Origin: Oscillibacter sp.
GTDB lineage: Bacteria > Bacillota > Clostridia > Oscillospirales > Oscillospiraceae
Length of the DNA stretch: 34,166 nt
Direction of reading: 5' to 3'
Assembly (NCBI GenBank): GCA_017482345.1
Contig: JAFUNB010000028.1
Span: forward strand, 1-34,166
Shown: positions 15,691 through 23,166 of the stretch, in pieces
Layout of the letters: each line of letters begins with the position of its first letter
Numbering within the stretch: position 1 is the first letter of the stretch
The notes under the pieces: generated by a model
What the model saw: only the letters and a program-made list of their open reading frames with translations
Told to the model about the DNA's origin: nothing
Databases searched by the model: none
Program-made: the position numbers and the translations under genes

Positions 15691-16083
15691 ATGGAACGCG
15701 TATGTGAATTTCTGAAGGCCGTCGGCGTCTACTATCTGGCCACGGTGGAGGGCGACCAGCCCCGTGTCCGCCCCTTCGGCACCGCCCACATCTTCGAGGG
15801 CAAGCTCTACATCCAAACCGGCAAGAGCAAGCCCGTCTCCAAGCAGCTCGCCGCCAATCCCAAGGCCGAGCTCTGCGCCTTCAAGGACGGTGTCTGGCTC
15901 CGCGTGGCCTGTGAGCTGGTGGAGGATGACCGCATCGAGGCCAAAAAGTCCATGCTGGACGAGTACAGCAATCTCCGCGCCATGTACGACGAGAACGACA
16001 GCAACACCCAAGTACTATATCTGAAGAACGCCGTGGCAACCTTCAGTTCCTTCACTGCCGCGCCGGAGACCTACCAATTCTGA
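15691..16083 (+). CDS. Pyridoxamine 5'-phosphate oxidase-like flavin-binding protein
   Basis: 130 residues from ATG 15691 (MERVCEFLKAVGVYYLATVEGDQPRVRPFG), chosen for its AGGAGG site. The split-barrel pattern is plain: YYLATVEGDQPRVRPFGTAHIFEGKLYIQTGKSKPVSKQ is the flavin and substrate face of the PNPOx-like superfamily, followed by ELCAFKDGVWLRVACELVEDD. It is too short for PdxH itself. Relatives are general FMN or F420 oxidoreductases, including nitroimidazole reductases. The next gene encodes a GyrI-like ligand-binding protein starting three nucleotides after the stop, so the two are probably coexpressed. Substrate unknown. Confidence 0.8.
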   Translation: MERVCEFLKAVGVYYLATVEGDQPRVRPFGTAHIFEGKLYIQTGKSKPVSKQLAANPKAELCAFKDGVWLRVACELVEDDRIEAKKSMLDEYSNLRAMYDENDSNTQVLYLKNAVATFSSFTAAPETYQF

Positions 16084-16086
16084 GTG

Positions 16087-16722
16087 ATGGCATTTGATTT
16101 CAAAAAAGCCTATAAGGCGCTGTATCAACCGAAAAACGAGCCAGGTATCATCACCGTCCCTCCAGCCAATTACATCGCGGTGCGGGGCGAAGGCGACCCC
16201 AATCTCGAGGGCGGCGCCTATCAGCAGGCCATCAGCGTGCTGTACGCCATCGCATATACCCTGAAAATGAGCTACAAGACCGACCGCCGCATCGACGGCT
16301 TTTTCGAGTACGTCGTACCGCCGCTGGAGGGCTTCTGGTGGCAGGACGGCACCGACGGGATCGACTACAGCAACAAATCCTCCTTTCACTGGATCTCTGT
16401 CATCCGCCTGCCGGACTTTGTGACCCGCCAGGATTTTGCGTGGGCTGTGGAGAACGCCGCCAAAAAGAAAAAGCTGGACTGCTCCGCCGCGGAGTTTCTG
16501 ACCATCGAGGAGGGCCTGTGCGTACAGATGCTGCACCTGGGGACCTTTGACACGGAGCCGGAGACTGTGGCGCAGATGGAGCGGTATCTGGAAGAGCACG
16601 GCTATGTGACAGATATCAGCCACGACCGTCTGCACCATGAGATCTACCTTTCCGACCCAAGAAAGACGGCCCCTGAGAGGTGGAAAACCGTCATCCGCCA
16701 CCCGATCCGAAGCAAAACCTGA
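16087..16722 (+). CDS. GyrI-like small-molecule-binding domain protein
   Basis: 211 residues. ATG 16087 is three bases after the upstream stop; no good ribosome binding site is visible, so translation is probably coupled to the flavoprotein gene (a GTG at 16084 is an alternative). YIAVRGEGDPNLEGGAYQQAISVLYAIAYTLKM and EGFWWQDG match the GyrI-like proteins annotated in many clostridia. These are stand-alone SOUL/GyrI folds related to the ligand-binding part of MerR/AraC multidrug regulators, and no DNA-binding domain is present here. Likely role: binding, and perhaps hydrolysis, of hydrophobic compounds. Function unproven. Confidence 0.75.
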   Translation: MAFDFKKAYKALYQPKNEPGIITVPPANYIAVRGEGDPNLEGGAYQQAISVLYAIAYTLKMSYKTDRRIDGFFEYVVPPLEGFWWQDGTDGIDYSNKSSFHWISVIRLPDFVTRQDFAWAVENAAKKKKLDCSAAEFLTIEEGLCVQMLHLGTFDTEPETVAQMERYLEEHGYVTDISHDRLHHEIYLSDPRKTAPERWKTVIRHPIRSKT

Positions 16723-16733
16723 TCAGACGCAAA

Positions 16734-16762
16734 AACGGGAGCTGCTCCGCAGCTCCCGTTCT
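16734..16762. terminator. Bidirectional terminator between converging genes
   Basis: AACGGGAGCTGC, loop TCC, GCAGCTCCCGTT: perfect 12-bp stem (16734-16760). CTCTTATT follows on plus and TTTGCG on minus. Confidence 0.8.
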
Positions 16763-16763
16763 C

Positions 16764-17453
16764 TTATTCCAGACTCAGCATGGCCGCCCGCTCCGCGTGG
16801 ATGAGGGTGGTGTCGTACAGCTTCACCGCCGTGTCGCTCTGCCGCACCAGCAGGCCGATCTCCGTGCAGCCAAGGATCACCGCCTGGGCGCCCCGCTCCG
16901 CCATATCGTCGATGGCCGCCAGAAACGCCTGACGGGACTCGTCGCGGATCTCGCCCATGCACAGCTCGTGGAAGATGACGTCGTTGATGACCTCCACCGC
17001 CTCCTTGCCGGGGATCACCACTTCAATGCCGTTTTCCACCAGTTTCGCCTTATAAAATTCCTGTTCCATGGTGTATTTCGTGCCCAGTAGTCCCACTTTT
17101 TCCACATCGTCCGCCTTGAGAGCGTCTGCCGTCATCTGGGCGATGTGGAGCAACGGCACGCTGACGCAGCTCTGCACCTGGTCAAAGACCTTGTGCATGG
17201 TGTTGGTGCAGATGAGGATGTAGTCCGCGCCGGCGGCCTCCAGACCGCGGGCCGCCTGACCCAGAATTTCTCCGGACTTCTCCCACTCGCCGGTGGACTG
17301 GAGACGCTCGATCTCGTCGAATTCCACGCTGTGGAGGATACACTTGGCGCTGTGCAGGCCGCCCAGTTCCCGGCGGATCACCTCGTTGACGATCTGATAA
17401 TATGTGACGGTGCTCTCCCAGCTCATGCCGCCGATCATGCCGATGGTTTTCAT
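16764..17453 (-). CDS. Aspartate/glutamate racemase family protein (YgeA-like amino-acid racemase)
   Basis: 229 residues from ATG 17453 (MKTIGMIGGMSWESTVTYYQ), with AAAGGGTG about 9 nt upstream. Cofactor-independent racemases use two cysteines; here they are Cys82 in ICTNTMHK and Cys196 in LGCTEIGLL, both in the expected motifs, so the enzyme should be active. Length and the GMIGGMSWEST start fit YgeA/RacX-type enzymes, which are often broad-specificity racemases rather than strict aspartate racemases. D-amino acids would serve the cell wall or signalling. Divergent from an MFS transporter with 108 bp between; a functional link is possible but unproven. Confidence 0.88.
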   Translation of the reverse strand: MKTIGMIGGMSWESTVTYYQIVNEVIRRELGGLHSAKCILHSVEFDEIERLQSTGEWEKSGEILGQAARGLEAAGADYILICTNTMHKVFDQVQSCVSVPLLHIAQMTADALKADDVEKVGLLGTKYTMEQEFYKAKLVENGIEVVIPGKEAVEVINDVIFHELCMGEIRDESRQAFLAAIDDMAERGAQAVILGCTEIGLLVRQSDTAVKLYDTTLIHAERAAMLSLE

Positions 17454-17532
17454 TTGTTTCAGCACCCTTTCCCTTGATTCATCTTGCATTTTTCCAGTGA
17501 TTTGCTTAAGATATAACCGATTTAATAAATCC

Positions 17533-17560
17533 ATTTTAGCATACTCAGGGAGTTTTTCAA
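17533..17560 (-). promoter_or_regulatory. Racemase promoter
   Basis: On the minus strand TTGAAA (17560-17555), a 16-nt spacer and TAAAAT (17538-17533), preceded by TGC (extended -10). It abuts the MFS ATG on the other strand. Confidence 0.7.
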
Positions 17561-17561
17561 C

Positions 17562-18713
17562 ATGTTCCACGCACTTCTGGCCATCATCTATCTGTCCTTC
17601 ATCAGTCTCGGTCTGCCGGACGCTCTGCTGGGCGCCGCATGGCCGGTCATGTATACGCCCTTCGGTGTTCCGGTGTCCTATGCCGGCGTCATCTCCATGA
17701 TCATCGCCGCCGGCACCGTGGTATCCAGTCTGCAGAGTGACCGGCTGACCCGCCGACTTGGAACCGGCAAGGTGACCGCCATCAGCGTGGCCATCAGCGC
17801 CGCCGCACTGCTGGGGTTCTCCTGCAGCAATTCTTTTCCCGCCCTCTGCCTGTGGGCCATTCCCTACGGCCTCGCCGCCGGCAGCGTGGACGCCTCCATC
17901 AACAACTATGTGGCCCTTCACTACTCCAGCCGCCACATGAGCTGGCTCCACTGTATGTGGGGCATTGGCGCATCCACTGGGCCGTACATCATGAGCTTCG
18001 CCCTGACGAACGGCCATTTCTGGCACAGCGGCTACCGCTGGGTAGGCCTGTTCCAGATCTGTCTGACGGCCATTCTGTTTTTGAGCCTTCCGCTGTGGAA
18101 AACTCAGAAAAATTCCGATTTTTCAGTCTCTGACAAGGCACTTTCCTTGTCAGAAATTGTCGCCATTCCCGGCGCAAAAGAGATCATGGTGGCCTTCCTC
18201 TGCTACTGCGCCCTGGAGAGCACGGCCGGTCTTTGGGCCAGCAGCTATCTGACGCTGCACCGGGGCGTGGATCCCGAGACTGCCGCCGGCTTTGGAAGCC
18301 TTTTTTATCTGGGCATTACAGCGGGCCGCGCCGTCAGCGGCGTCATCGCCGGGTTCTTCAACGATACTCAAATGATCCGTCTGGGACAGGCACTGGTGAT
18401 TCTCGGCGCGCTGGCCATGCTCCTGCCGCTGGGAACAGGCGTCGCTCTGGCGGGACTGATCGTCATGGGCTTTGGCTGCGCACCCATCTATCCCTGCATC
18501 ATCCACTCCACGCCGGAGCACTTCGGCGCGGACCGCTCTCAGGCCATCGTTGGCGTCCAGATGGCCAGCGCCTATACCGGCACCTGCCTCATGCCGCCCC
18601 TGTTCGGTTTCCTTGCAAACCACGTCTCCATCGCCCCGCTGCCCCTCTTTTTGCTGGCTCTGACGGCACTGATGACGGTCATGTATCAGCGGTTGTGCCG
18701 GCTCTGCGGATAA
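17562..18713 (+). CDS. MFS transporter (sugar/fucose permease-like group)
   Basis: 383 residues with about 12 hydrophobic segments in two halves. The first half has YLSFISLGLPDALLGAAWP and, after TM2, SDRLTRRLGTGKVT, the major facilitator loop 2-3 motif (D-x4-RRxG-type). SVDASINNYVAL and WLHCMWGIGASTGP in TM4-5 resemble the FucP-like subgroup common in clostridia. It ends in GLIVMGFGCAPIYPCII and a short tail. AGGGAG precedes ATG 17562 by nine bases. Substrate cannot be inferred; a sugar or amino acid is possible. No clear terminator is visible before the rplU promoter. Confidence 0.88.
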   Translation: MFHALLAIIYLSFISLGLPDALLGAAWPVMYTPFGVPVSYAGVISMIIAAGTVVSSLQSDRLTRRLGTGKVTAISVAISAAALLGFSCSNSFPALCLWAIPYGLAAGSVDASINNYVALHYSSRHMSWLHCMWGIGASTGPYIMSFALTNGHFWHSGYRWVGLFQICLTAILFLSLPLWKTQKNSDFSVSDKALSLSEIVAIPGAKEIMVAFLCYCALESTAGLWASSYLTLHRGVDPETAAGFGSLFYLGITAGRAVSGVIAGFFNDTQMIRLGQALVILGALAMLLPLGTGVALAGLIVMGFGCAPIYPCIIHSTPEHFGADRSQAIVGVQMASAYTGTCLMPPLFGFLANHVSIAPLPLFLLALTALMTVMYQRLCRLCG

Positions 18714-18800
18714 AGTTCGCTCCCTGAAACACACCCCCTCGTTCCGCTATGTTTTCCTGCTAAAAGCCGCAATTTTTCTCACTTTTCTTTCGAAAAATCA

Positions 18801-18829
18801 TTGACAAACCCAGGATTGATTGATATACT
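18801..18829 (+). promoter_or_regulatory. Promoter of the rplU-prp-rpmA(-obgE) operon
   Basis: Perfect TTGACA (18801-18806), an exactly 17-nt spacer and TATACT (18824-18829), preceded by TGA. One of the strongest promoters in the window, fitting ribosomal protein genes. Confidence 0.9.
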
Positions 18830-18835
18830 TGATGA

Positions 18836-18906
18836 GCCGCTTTGAATGGGTCAGAAAGTGTCCCGAAGGGGACCACCCCCGACAGCGAGCCCGTAAATGA
18901 AGGAGT
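18836..18906 (+). promoter_or_regulatory. Structured rplU leader, probably an L21-type autoregulatory leader
   Basis: The transcript begins about 80 nt before the rplU ATG and contains hairpin GTCCC-GAAG-GGGAC (18860-18873), with surrounding GGGT (18848-18851) able to pair with GCCC (18889-18892). Firmicutes commonly carry an L21 leader RNA here. I recognise it by position and fold, not by aligned consensus. Confidence 0.45.
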
Positions 18907-18917
18907 TGAAAAGTAAA

Positions 18918-19229
18918 ATGAACGCAATCATCGTGACCGGCGGTAAGCAGTACAAGGTCGCTGAGGGCGACGTCCTGTACATCGAGAAGCTGGACGTCGA
19001 AGCCGGCGAGACCGTCAAGTTCGAGCAGGTCCTGGCCATCCTGGACGGCGAGAACGCCACCTTCGGTACCCCCGTTGTTGAGGGTGCTTCTGTTGAGGCT
19101 ACCATCGTGAAGAACGGCAAGGGCAAGAAGGTCCGCATCTTCAAGTACAACCCCAAGAAGGGTTATCGTAAGCGTCAGGGTCATCGTCAGCCTTACACCA
19201 AGGTTGAGATCACCAAGATCTCTGTCTGA
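18918..19229 (+). CDS. rplU: 50S ribosomal protein L21
   Basis: 103 residues from ATG 18918 ([19 protein letters not shown]), the canonical L21 start; AAGGAG lies 12 bases upstream, slightly far. [24 protein letters not shown] at the C-terminus is the family signature. It binds 23S rRNA in early 50S assembly. Two bases separate it from prp. Codon use is of the highly expressed type (GTT, GCT, CGT). Confidence 0.98.
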   Translation: MNAIIVTGGKQYKVAEGDVLYIEKLDVEAGETVKFEQVLAILDGENATFGTPVVEGASVEATIVKNGKGKKVRIFKYNPKKGYRKRQGHRQPYTKVEITKISV

Positions 19230-19231
19230 GC

Positions 19232-19564
19232 ATGACGACCATCACATTCCGCAGCGAGGGCAACCGGATCATCGGTTTTGACTCTCAGGGCCACAGCGGC
19301 TACGCCGAAGAGGGCGAAGACATTGTCTGCGCCGCAATCACCAGCGCCATCCGCCTGGTTGAGAGCACCATCAACGACGTGCTGGGTCTGGCTGCAGCTG
19401 TGAAGGTTCGGGAAGAAGACGCATTCATCTCCCTCCGGCTCCCCGGCAGCCTCGGCCAGACGGCTGAGAGCACCTGCCAGGCGCTGCTGACGGGTATGAT
19501 GGTCTATTTCACCGAGCTCCACGACGAGTTCCCCGATAACATCGAAGTTCTGGAGGAAGAATAA
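19232..19564 (+). CDS. prp: Ribosomal-processing cysteine protease Prp (YsxB)
   Basis: 110 residues. Prp removes the N-terminal extension of L27 in Firmicutes. The catalytic dyad is visible as His21 in SQGHSGYAEEGEDIVCAA and Cys33 in the same block, with the invariant spacing. The substrate gene rpmA follows at once and its product begins [16 protein letters not shown], with the LQFF-A cleavage site, so enzyme and substrate match. It starts two bases after the rplU stop and is translated by coupling. Confidence 0.95.
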   Translation: MTTITFRSEGNRIIGFDSQGHSGYAEEGEDIVCAAITSAIRLVESTINDVLGLAAAVKVREEDAFISLRLPGSLGQTAESTCQALLTGMMVYFTELHDEFPDNIEVLEEE

Positions 19565-19606
19565 TTCCTCTCCATCTAAAATCATTCAGAAAGGATGGTC
19601 CGTATC

Positions 19607-19888
19607 ATGATTCGTATTGGTCTTCAGTTCTTCGCCCACAAGAAGGGCGGCGGCTCTACCAAGAACGGCCGTGACTCCGAGTCCAAGCGCCTGGGTCCCA
19701 AGCGCGCTGATGGTCAGTTTGTCAAGGCCGGCAACATCCTGGTTCGCCAGCGTGGCACCCACATCCATCCCGGTGTGAACGTTGGTATCGGCACTGACGA
19801 TACCCTGTTCGCTCTGGTGGACGGCGTGCTCCGTTTCGAGCGCCTGGGTAAGGATCGTAAGCAGGCTTCTGTTTACGCTGCTGAGTAA
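19607..19888 (+). CDS. rpmA: 50S ribosomal protein L27, with cleavable N-terminal extension
   Basis: 93 residues from ATG 19607 ([23 protein letters not shown]). AAAGGATGG lies about eight bases upstream; an ATG inside that site (19595) is rejected. The nine residues ending in LQFF should be removed by Prp, exposing the mature N-terminus AHKKGGG that reaches towards the peptidyl-transferase centre. [29 protein letters not shown] is the family core. A strong terminator follows. Confidence 0.98.
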   Translation: MIRIGLQFFAHKKGGGSTKNGRDSESKRLGPKRADGQFVKAGNILVRQRGTHIHPGVNVGIGTDDTLFALVDGVLRFERLGKDRKQASVYAAE

Positions 19889-19900
19889 TCAGTCAATGGA

Positions 19901-19933
19901 GAGCCCCGAACAGCATTGTTCGGGGCTCTTTTT
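19901..19933 (+). terminator. Terminator between rpmA and obgE
   Basis: GAGCCCCGAACA, loop GCAT, TGTTCGGGGCTC (perfect 12-bp stem, 19901-19928) plus TTTTTC. It would keep obgE expression well below that of the ribosomal proteins. Confidence 0.88.
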
Positions 19934-19943
19934 CAAGAACACC

Positions 19944-19994
19944 AGGCGTATGCATCCGAGGGTACGAATTTCGCACCTTGGGATGCACGCGCCT
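19944..19994 (+). other. Unexplained 51-nt inverted repeat/hairpin upstream of obgE
   Basis: Arms AGGCGTATGCATCC (19944-19957) and GGATGCACGCGCCT (19981-19994) pair over 14 positions with one mismatch and one wobble. The enclosed segment folds further (AGGGTACGA at 19959-19967 with TCGCACCTT at 19971-19979, one mismatch and one wobble). No T-tract follows, so it is not a standard terminator. It could be a cis-acting RNA of obgE, an RNA-processing site or a small palindromic repeat. Confidence 0.6.
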
Positions 19995-20029
19995 CAAACC
20001 ACTCATACTATTATCGGAGGTGTGTTTCC

Positions 20030-21313
20030 ATGGCAACTTCTTTCATCGACAAGGCCCGGATCACCGTGCGCGCCGGCAACGGCGGCAACGGCGTTGTGGC
20101 CTTCCACCGCGAAAAATACGTGGCCAACGGCGGTCCCGACGGCGGCGACGGCGGCCACGGCGGCTCCATCGTCCTGAAGGTGGACGACAATATGTCCACC
20201 CTGATGGACTTCCGCTACAAGCGCAAGTATACGGCCGAGCACGGCCAGGACGGCCAGGGCGCCCGCAAGAGCGGCCGCAACGGTCAGGATCTGGTGATCC
20301 GCGTGCCCCGCGGCACGCTGGTGCGCGACGCCGAGACCGGCGAGATCATCAAGGACATGAGCGACAGCGAGCCTTACGTCCTGTGCAAGGGCGGCCGCGG
20401 CGGCTGGGGCAACCAGCACTTCGCCACGCCCACCCGTCAGGTCCCCCGCTTCGCCAAGGCCGGTCTGCCTGGCGAGAGCCACGACGTGTTCCTTGAGCTG
20501 AAGCTGCTGGCTGACGTGGGCCTCATCGGCTTCCCCAACGTGGGCAAGTCCACCCTGCTGAGCGTGGTGTCCAAGGCTCAGCCCAAGATCGCCAACTATC
20601 ACTTCACCACCCTGTATCCCAACCTGGGCGTTGTGTGGGTGGAGGAGGGCGTCTCCTTCGTCATGGCCGACATTCCCGGCATCATCGAGGGCGCCAGCGA
20701 GGGCGCCGGCCTGGGCCACGACTTCCTGCGCCACATCGACCGCTGCCGCCTGCTGGTCCATGTTGTGGACGTCTCCGGCAGCGAGGGCCGCGACCCTGTG
20801 GCCGACTTCGACGCCATTAACGAGGAGCTGCTGCAGTACAGCCCCGAGCTGGCCACCCGTCCCCAGATCGTGTGCGCCAACAAGATGGACATCATGGAGG
20901 ATCCCGAAAATCTGGAGCGCCTGCGCCAGCATGTCGAGGCCAAGGGCTACACCCTGTTCGAGCTGTCCGCCGCTGCCCACCAGGGCACCCGTCAGCTGGT
21001 ACAGAAGGTGGCCGAGCGTCTGTCCACCCTGCCCCCCGTCACTGTGTACGAGCCGGAGTATGTGCCCCGTCCCGTGGCAGTGGATTCCTCCGCTCCCCTG
21101 GATATCGAGCGGGCCGACGACGGCACCTGGCTGGTGGAGGGCCCCTGGCTGCAGCGCCTGATGGGCAACATCAACTTTGCCGACTACGAGAGCCGTATGT
21201 ACTTCGACAAGTGCCTGCGTGATTCCGGCCTGTTCCAGCAGCTGGAGGACATGGGCATCGCCGACGGCGACATCGTCTCCATGTACGACTTCGAATTCGA
21301 ATATCAGCGCTAA
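20030..21313 (+). CDS. obgE: Obg-family GTPase ObgE/CgtA
   Basis: 427 residues from ATG 20030 (MATSFIDKARITVRAGNGGNG), with GGAGGTG seven bases upstream. Three domains: Gly-rich Obg fold (1-158, with GGPDGGDGGHGGS and GGRGGWGNQHF), GTPase domain (about 160-335; G1 GFPNVGKST 167-175, G3 DIPG 214-217, G4 NKMD near 287, G5 SAA), and a C-terminal OCT domain (about 350-427) as in many Firmicutes. Binds the 50S subunit and links GTP/ppGpp levels to ribosome assembly and stress. Last gene of the rplU block, but separated by a terminator. No clear own promoter is visible between 19934 and 20020. Confidence 0.97.
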   Translation: MATSFIDKARITVRAGNGGNGVVAFHREKYVANGGPDGGDGGHGGSIVLKVDDNMSTLMDFRYKRKYTAEHGQDGQGARKSGRNGQDLVIRVPRGTLVRDAETGEIIKDMSDSEPYVLCKGGRGGWGNQHFATPTRQVPRFAKAGLPGESHDVFLELKLLADVGLIGFPNVGKSTLLSVVSKAQPKIANYHFTTLYPNLGVVWVEEGVSFVMADIPGIIEGASEGAGLGHDFLRHIDRCRLLVHVVDVSGSEGRDPVADFDAINEELLQYSPELATRPQIVCANKMDIMEDPENLERLRQHVEAKGYTLFELSAAAHQGTRQLVQKVAERLSTLPPVTVYEPEYVPRPVAVDSSAPLDIERADDGTWLVEGPWLQRLMGNINFADYESRMYFDKCLRDSGLFQQLEDMGIADGDIVSMYDFEFEYQR

Positions 21314-21318
21314 AACGC

Positions 21319-21351
21319 AAAGCGGCAAGCTCAAGCTTGCCGCTTTTTTTG
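21319..21351 (+). terminator. Terminator after obgE
   Basis: AGCGGCAAGC, loop TCAA, GCTTGCCGCT (21321-21344) and TTTTTT. Confidence 0.9.
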
Positions 21352-21380
21352 TGAACCTCTCCAAAAATGTTTTTCTCTTA

Positions 21381-21409
21381 TTGACAAATCGCTCCATCAG
21401 GCGTACACT
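21381..21409 (+). promoter_or_regulatory. Promoter of the T-box/trpB2 transcript
   Basis: Perfect TTGACA (21381-21386), 17-nt spacer and TACACT (21404-21409). Confidence 0.85.
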
Positions 21410-21419
21410 CACACCAAGT

Positions 21420-21716
21420 TCAAAACACAAACCGATGACGCAGACGAGTACGCAGGATGAGTTTCTCCCAGAGAGCCGCCGATGGTGTGATGGCGGCAGG
21501 AACGACCTTGCTGAATGGACTGCCGAGGGCGGGCTGAACGGGGTTTCCTCAGTAAGTTCCGACGGGTTTTTCCCCCGTTACCATGGAAAGGCGTGTGATG
21601 GCACGTCGCCGAGCGGACGAGTGATCGTCAATTTGGGTGGCACCGCAGAAGTTTTCAGACTTTTGTCCCAAAGGAACCATTGAAATGGGTCCTGGAGGGA
21701 TGAAGGTCTTTTTTGT
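21420..21716 (+). promoter_or_regulatory. T-box leader, tryptophan specifier
   Basis: The T-box sequence AATTTGGGTGGCACCGCAG is at 21630-21648. Stem I occupies about 21430-21530. GAATGGAC at 21513-21520 fits the specifier loop pattern, with codon TGG (Trp) at 21516-21518. This agrees with the downstream TrpB2 gene. Uncharged tRNA-Trp would bind and favour the antiterminator; charged tRNA leaves the terminator at 21658-21714. Specifier assignment is by eye; the T-box itself is certain. Confidence 0.93.
21658..21716 (+). terminator. T-box regulatory terminator
   Basis: GACTTTTGTCCC (21658-21669) pairs with GGGATGAAGGTC (21697-21708) over 12 positions including G-T wobbles, followed by TTTTTT. 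A smaller stem (GGAACCAT with ATGGGTCC, one mismatch) sits inside. Confidence 0.8.
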
Positions 21717-21751
21717 TTCTCCGACCCGCAGATTTGAAAGGAGCAAATACT

Positions 21752-23125
21752 ATGACAACCGAAAAGAACATTCCTTACAAGATCTATCTGTCTGAAAATG
21801 AACTGCCTCACGCCTGGTACAATATGCGGGCCGATATGAAGAATAAGCCCGCTCCCCTGCTGAATCCCGCCACCGGTGAGCCCATGGGCTACGAGGATCT
21901 CCGCCCCGTATTCTGCGACGAGCTGATCCGCCAGGAGCTGGACAATGATACCGCTTATATCCCCATTCCCCAGGAGATTCGGGATTTCTACAAGATGTAC
22001 CGTCCCGCGCCTCTGACCCGGGCCTACTGTCTGGAGGAGAAGCTACAGACTCCCGCCAAGATCTATTACAAATTTGAGGGCAACAACACCTCCGGCTCCC
22101 ACAAGCTGAACTCCGCCATCGCCCAGGCCTACTACGCCAAGCAGCAGGGCCTCAAGGGCGTGACCACCGAGACCGGCGCCGGCCAGTGGGGCACGGCTCT
22201 GTCCATGGCCTGCGCCTATCTGGGTCTGGACTGCAAGGTCTATATGGTGAAATGTTCCTATGAGCAGAAGCCCTTCCGCCGCGAGGTCATGCGCACCTAC
22301 GGTGCCTCCGTCACCCCCTCCCCCTCCATGGATACCGCCATCGGCCGGAAGATCCTGGAGGAGCATCCCGGCACCACCGGCAGTCTCGGCTGCGCCATCT
22401 CCGAGGCCGTGGAAGTGGCCGGTCAGAATCCCGGCTACCGCTATGTGCTGGGCAGCGTTCTGAATCAGGTGATGCTGCACCAGTCCATCATCGGTCTGGA
22501 AGCCAAGGCCGCCATGGACAAGTACGGCATCGTGCCGGACATCATCATCGGCTGCGCCGGCGGCGGCAGCAACCTGGGCGGCCTTATCGCTCCGTTCATG
22601 GGCGAGAAGCTGCGGGGCGAGCGGGACTATCAGTTCATCGCTGTGGAGCCCGCCTCCTGCCCCAGCCTGACCCGCGGCGTGTTCGCCTATGACTACTGCG
22701 ACACCGGTGCCGTCTGCCCCCTGGCCAAGATGTATACCCTGGGCAGCAGCTTCATCCCCTCCGCCAACCACGCCGGCGGTCTGCGCTACCACGGCATGAG
22801 CCCCACCCTCAGCCAGCTCTATGCGGACGGTCTCATGGAGGCCCGCAGCGTGGAGCAGACGAAGGTCTTTGAGGCCGCCGAGCTGTTTGCCCGAGTGGAG
22901 GGCACCCTGCCCGCTCCCGAGTCCAGCCACGCCATCCGTGTGGCCATCGACGAGGCGCTCAAGTGCAAGGAGTCCGGCGAGGAGAAGACCATCCTCTTCG
23001 GCCTGACCGGCACCGGCTACTTCGATATGTACGCCTACGAGAAGTTCCACAACGGCGAAATGAGCGATTATATCCCCACGGACGAGGAGCTGGCAGCCAG
23101 CTTCGCAAAGCTCCCTCAGCTGTAA
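21752..23125 (+). CDS. TrpB2-type tryptophan synthase beta-like enzyme
   Basis: 457 residues from ATG 21752, with AAAGGAG upstream. PLP enzyme: Lys118 in NNTSGSHKLNSA, Glu140 in TTETGAGQWGTAL, phosphate loop GCAGGGSNLGG near 275. The longer N-terminus (RPVFCDELIRQELD; YRPAPLTRAYCLEE) and size match the TrpB2 group rather than the classical TrpB1 of about 400 residues. TrpB2 condenses indole with serine (or phosphoserine in some archaeal relatives) and usually acts without TrpA. There is no trpA or other trp gene nearby. With the Trp T-box, a role in making tryptophan from salvaged indole is likely. It is monocistronic. Confidence 0.9.
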   Translation: MTTEKNIPYKIYLSENELPHAWYNMRADMKNKPAPLLNPATGEPMGYEDLRPVFCDELIRQELDNDTAYIPIPQEIRDFYKMYRPAPLTRAYCLEEKLQTPAKIYYKFEGNNTSGSHKLNSAIAQAYYAKQQGLKGVTTETGAGQWGTALSMACAYLGLDCKVYMVKCSYEQKPFRREVMRTYGASVTPSPSMDTAIGRKILEEHPGTTGSLGCAISEAVEVAGQNPGYRYVLGSVLNQVMLHQSIIGLEAKAAMDKYGIVPDIIIGCAGGGSNLGGLIAPFMGEKLRGERDYQFIAVEPASCPSLTRGVFAYDYCDTGAVCPLAKMYTLGSSFIPSANHAGGLRYHGMSPTLSQLYADGLMEARSVEQTKVFEAAELFARVEGTLPAPESSHAIRVAIDEALKCKESGEEKTILFGLTGTGYFDMYAYEKFHNGEMSDYIPTDEELAASFAKLPQL

Positions 23126-23129
23126 ATCA

Positions 23130-23166
23130 CAAATCCCCTGCTGCGGCGCAGCAGGGGATTTTTTTA
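23130..23166. terminator. Bidirectional terminator between trpB2 and the MATE gene
   Basis: AATCCCCTGCTGC, loop GGC, GCAGCAGGGGATT: perfect 13-bp stem (23132-23160). TTTTT follows on plus. Confidence 0.9.

Noticed and set aside
17454-18026. N-terminal extension of the racemase on the minus strand
   Set aside because: The extension is antisense to the MFS gene and passes its own promoter; the family starts at MKTIGMIGGMS.
19916-20029. N-terminal extension of obgE in the open frame before 20030
   Set aside because: It would include the terminator tail and the large hairpin; GGAGGTG and the conserved MATSFIDKA start fix the start at 20030.
20003-21430. Minus-strand frame opposite obgE, also running through the T-box promoter
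   Set aside because: Low-complexity Gly/His/Ala antisense shadow; obgE is certain.
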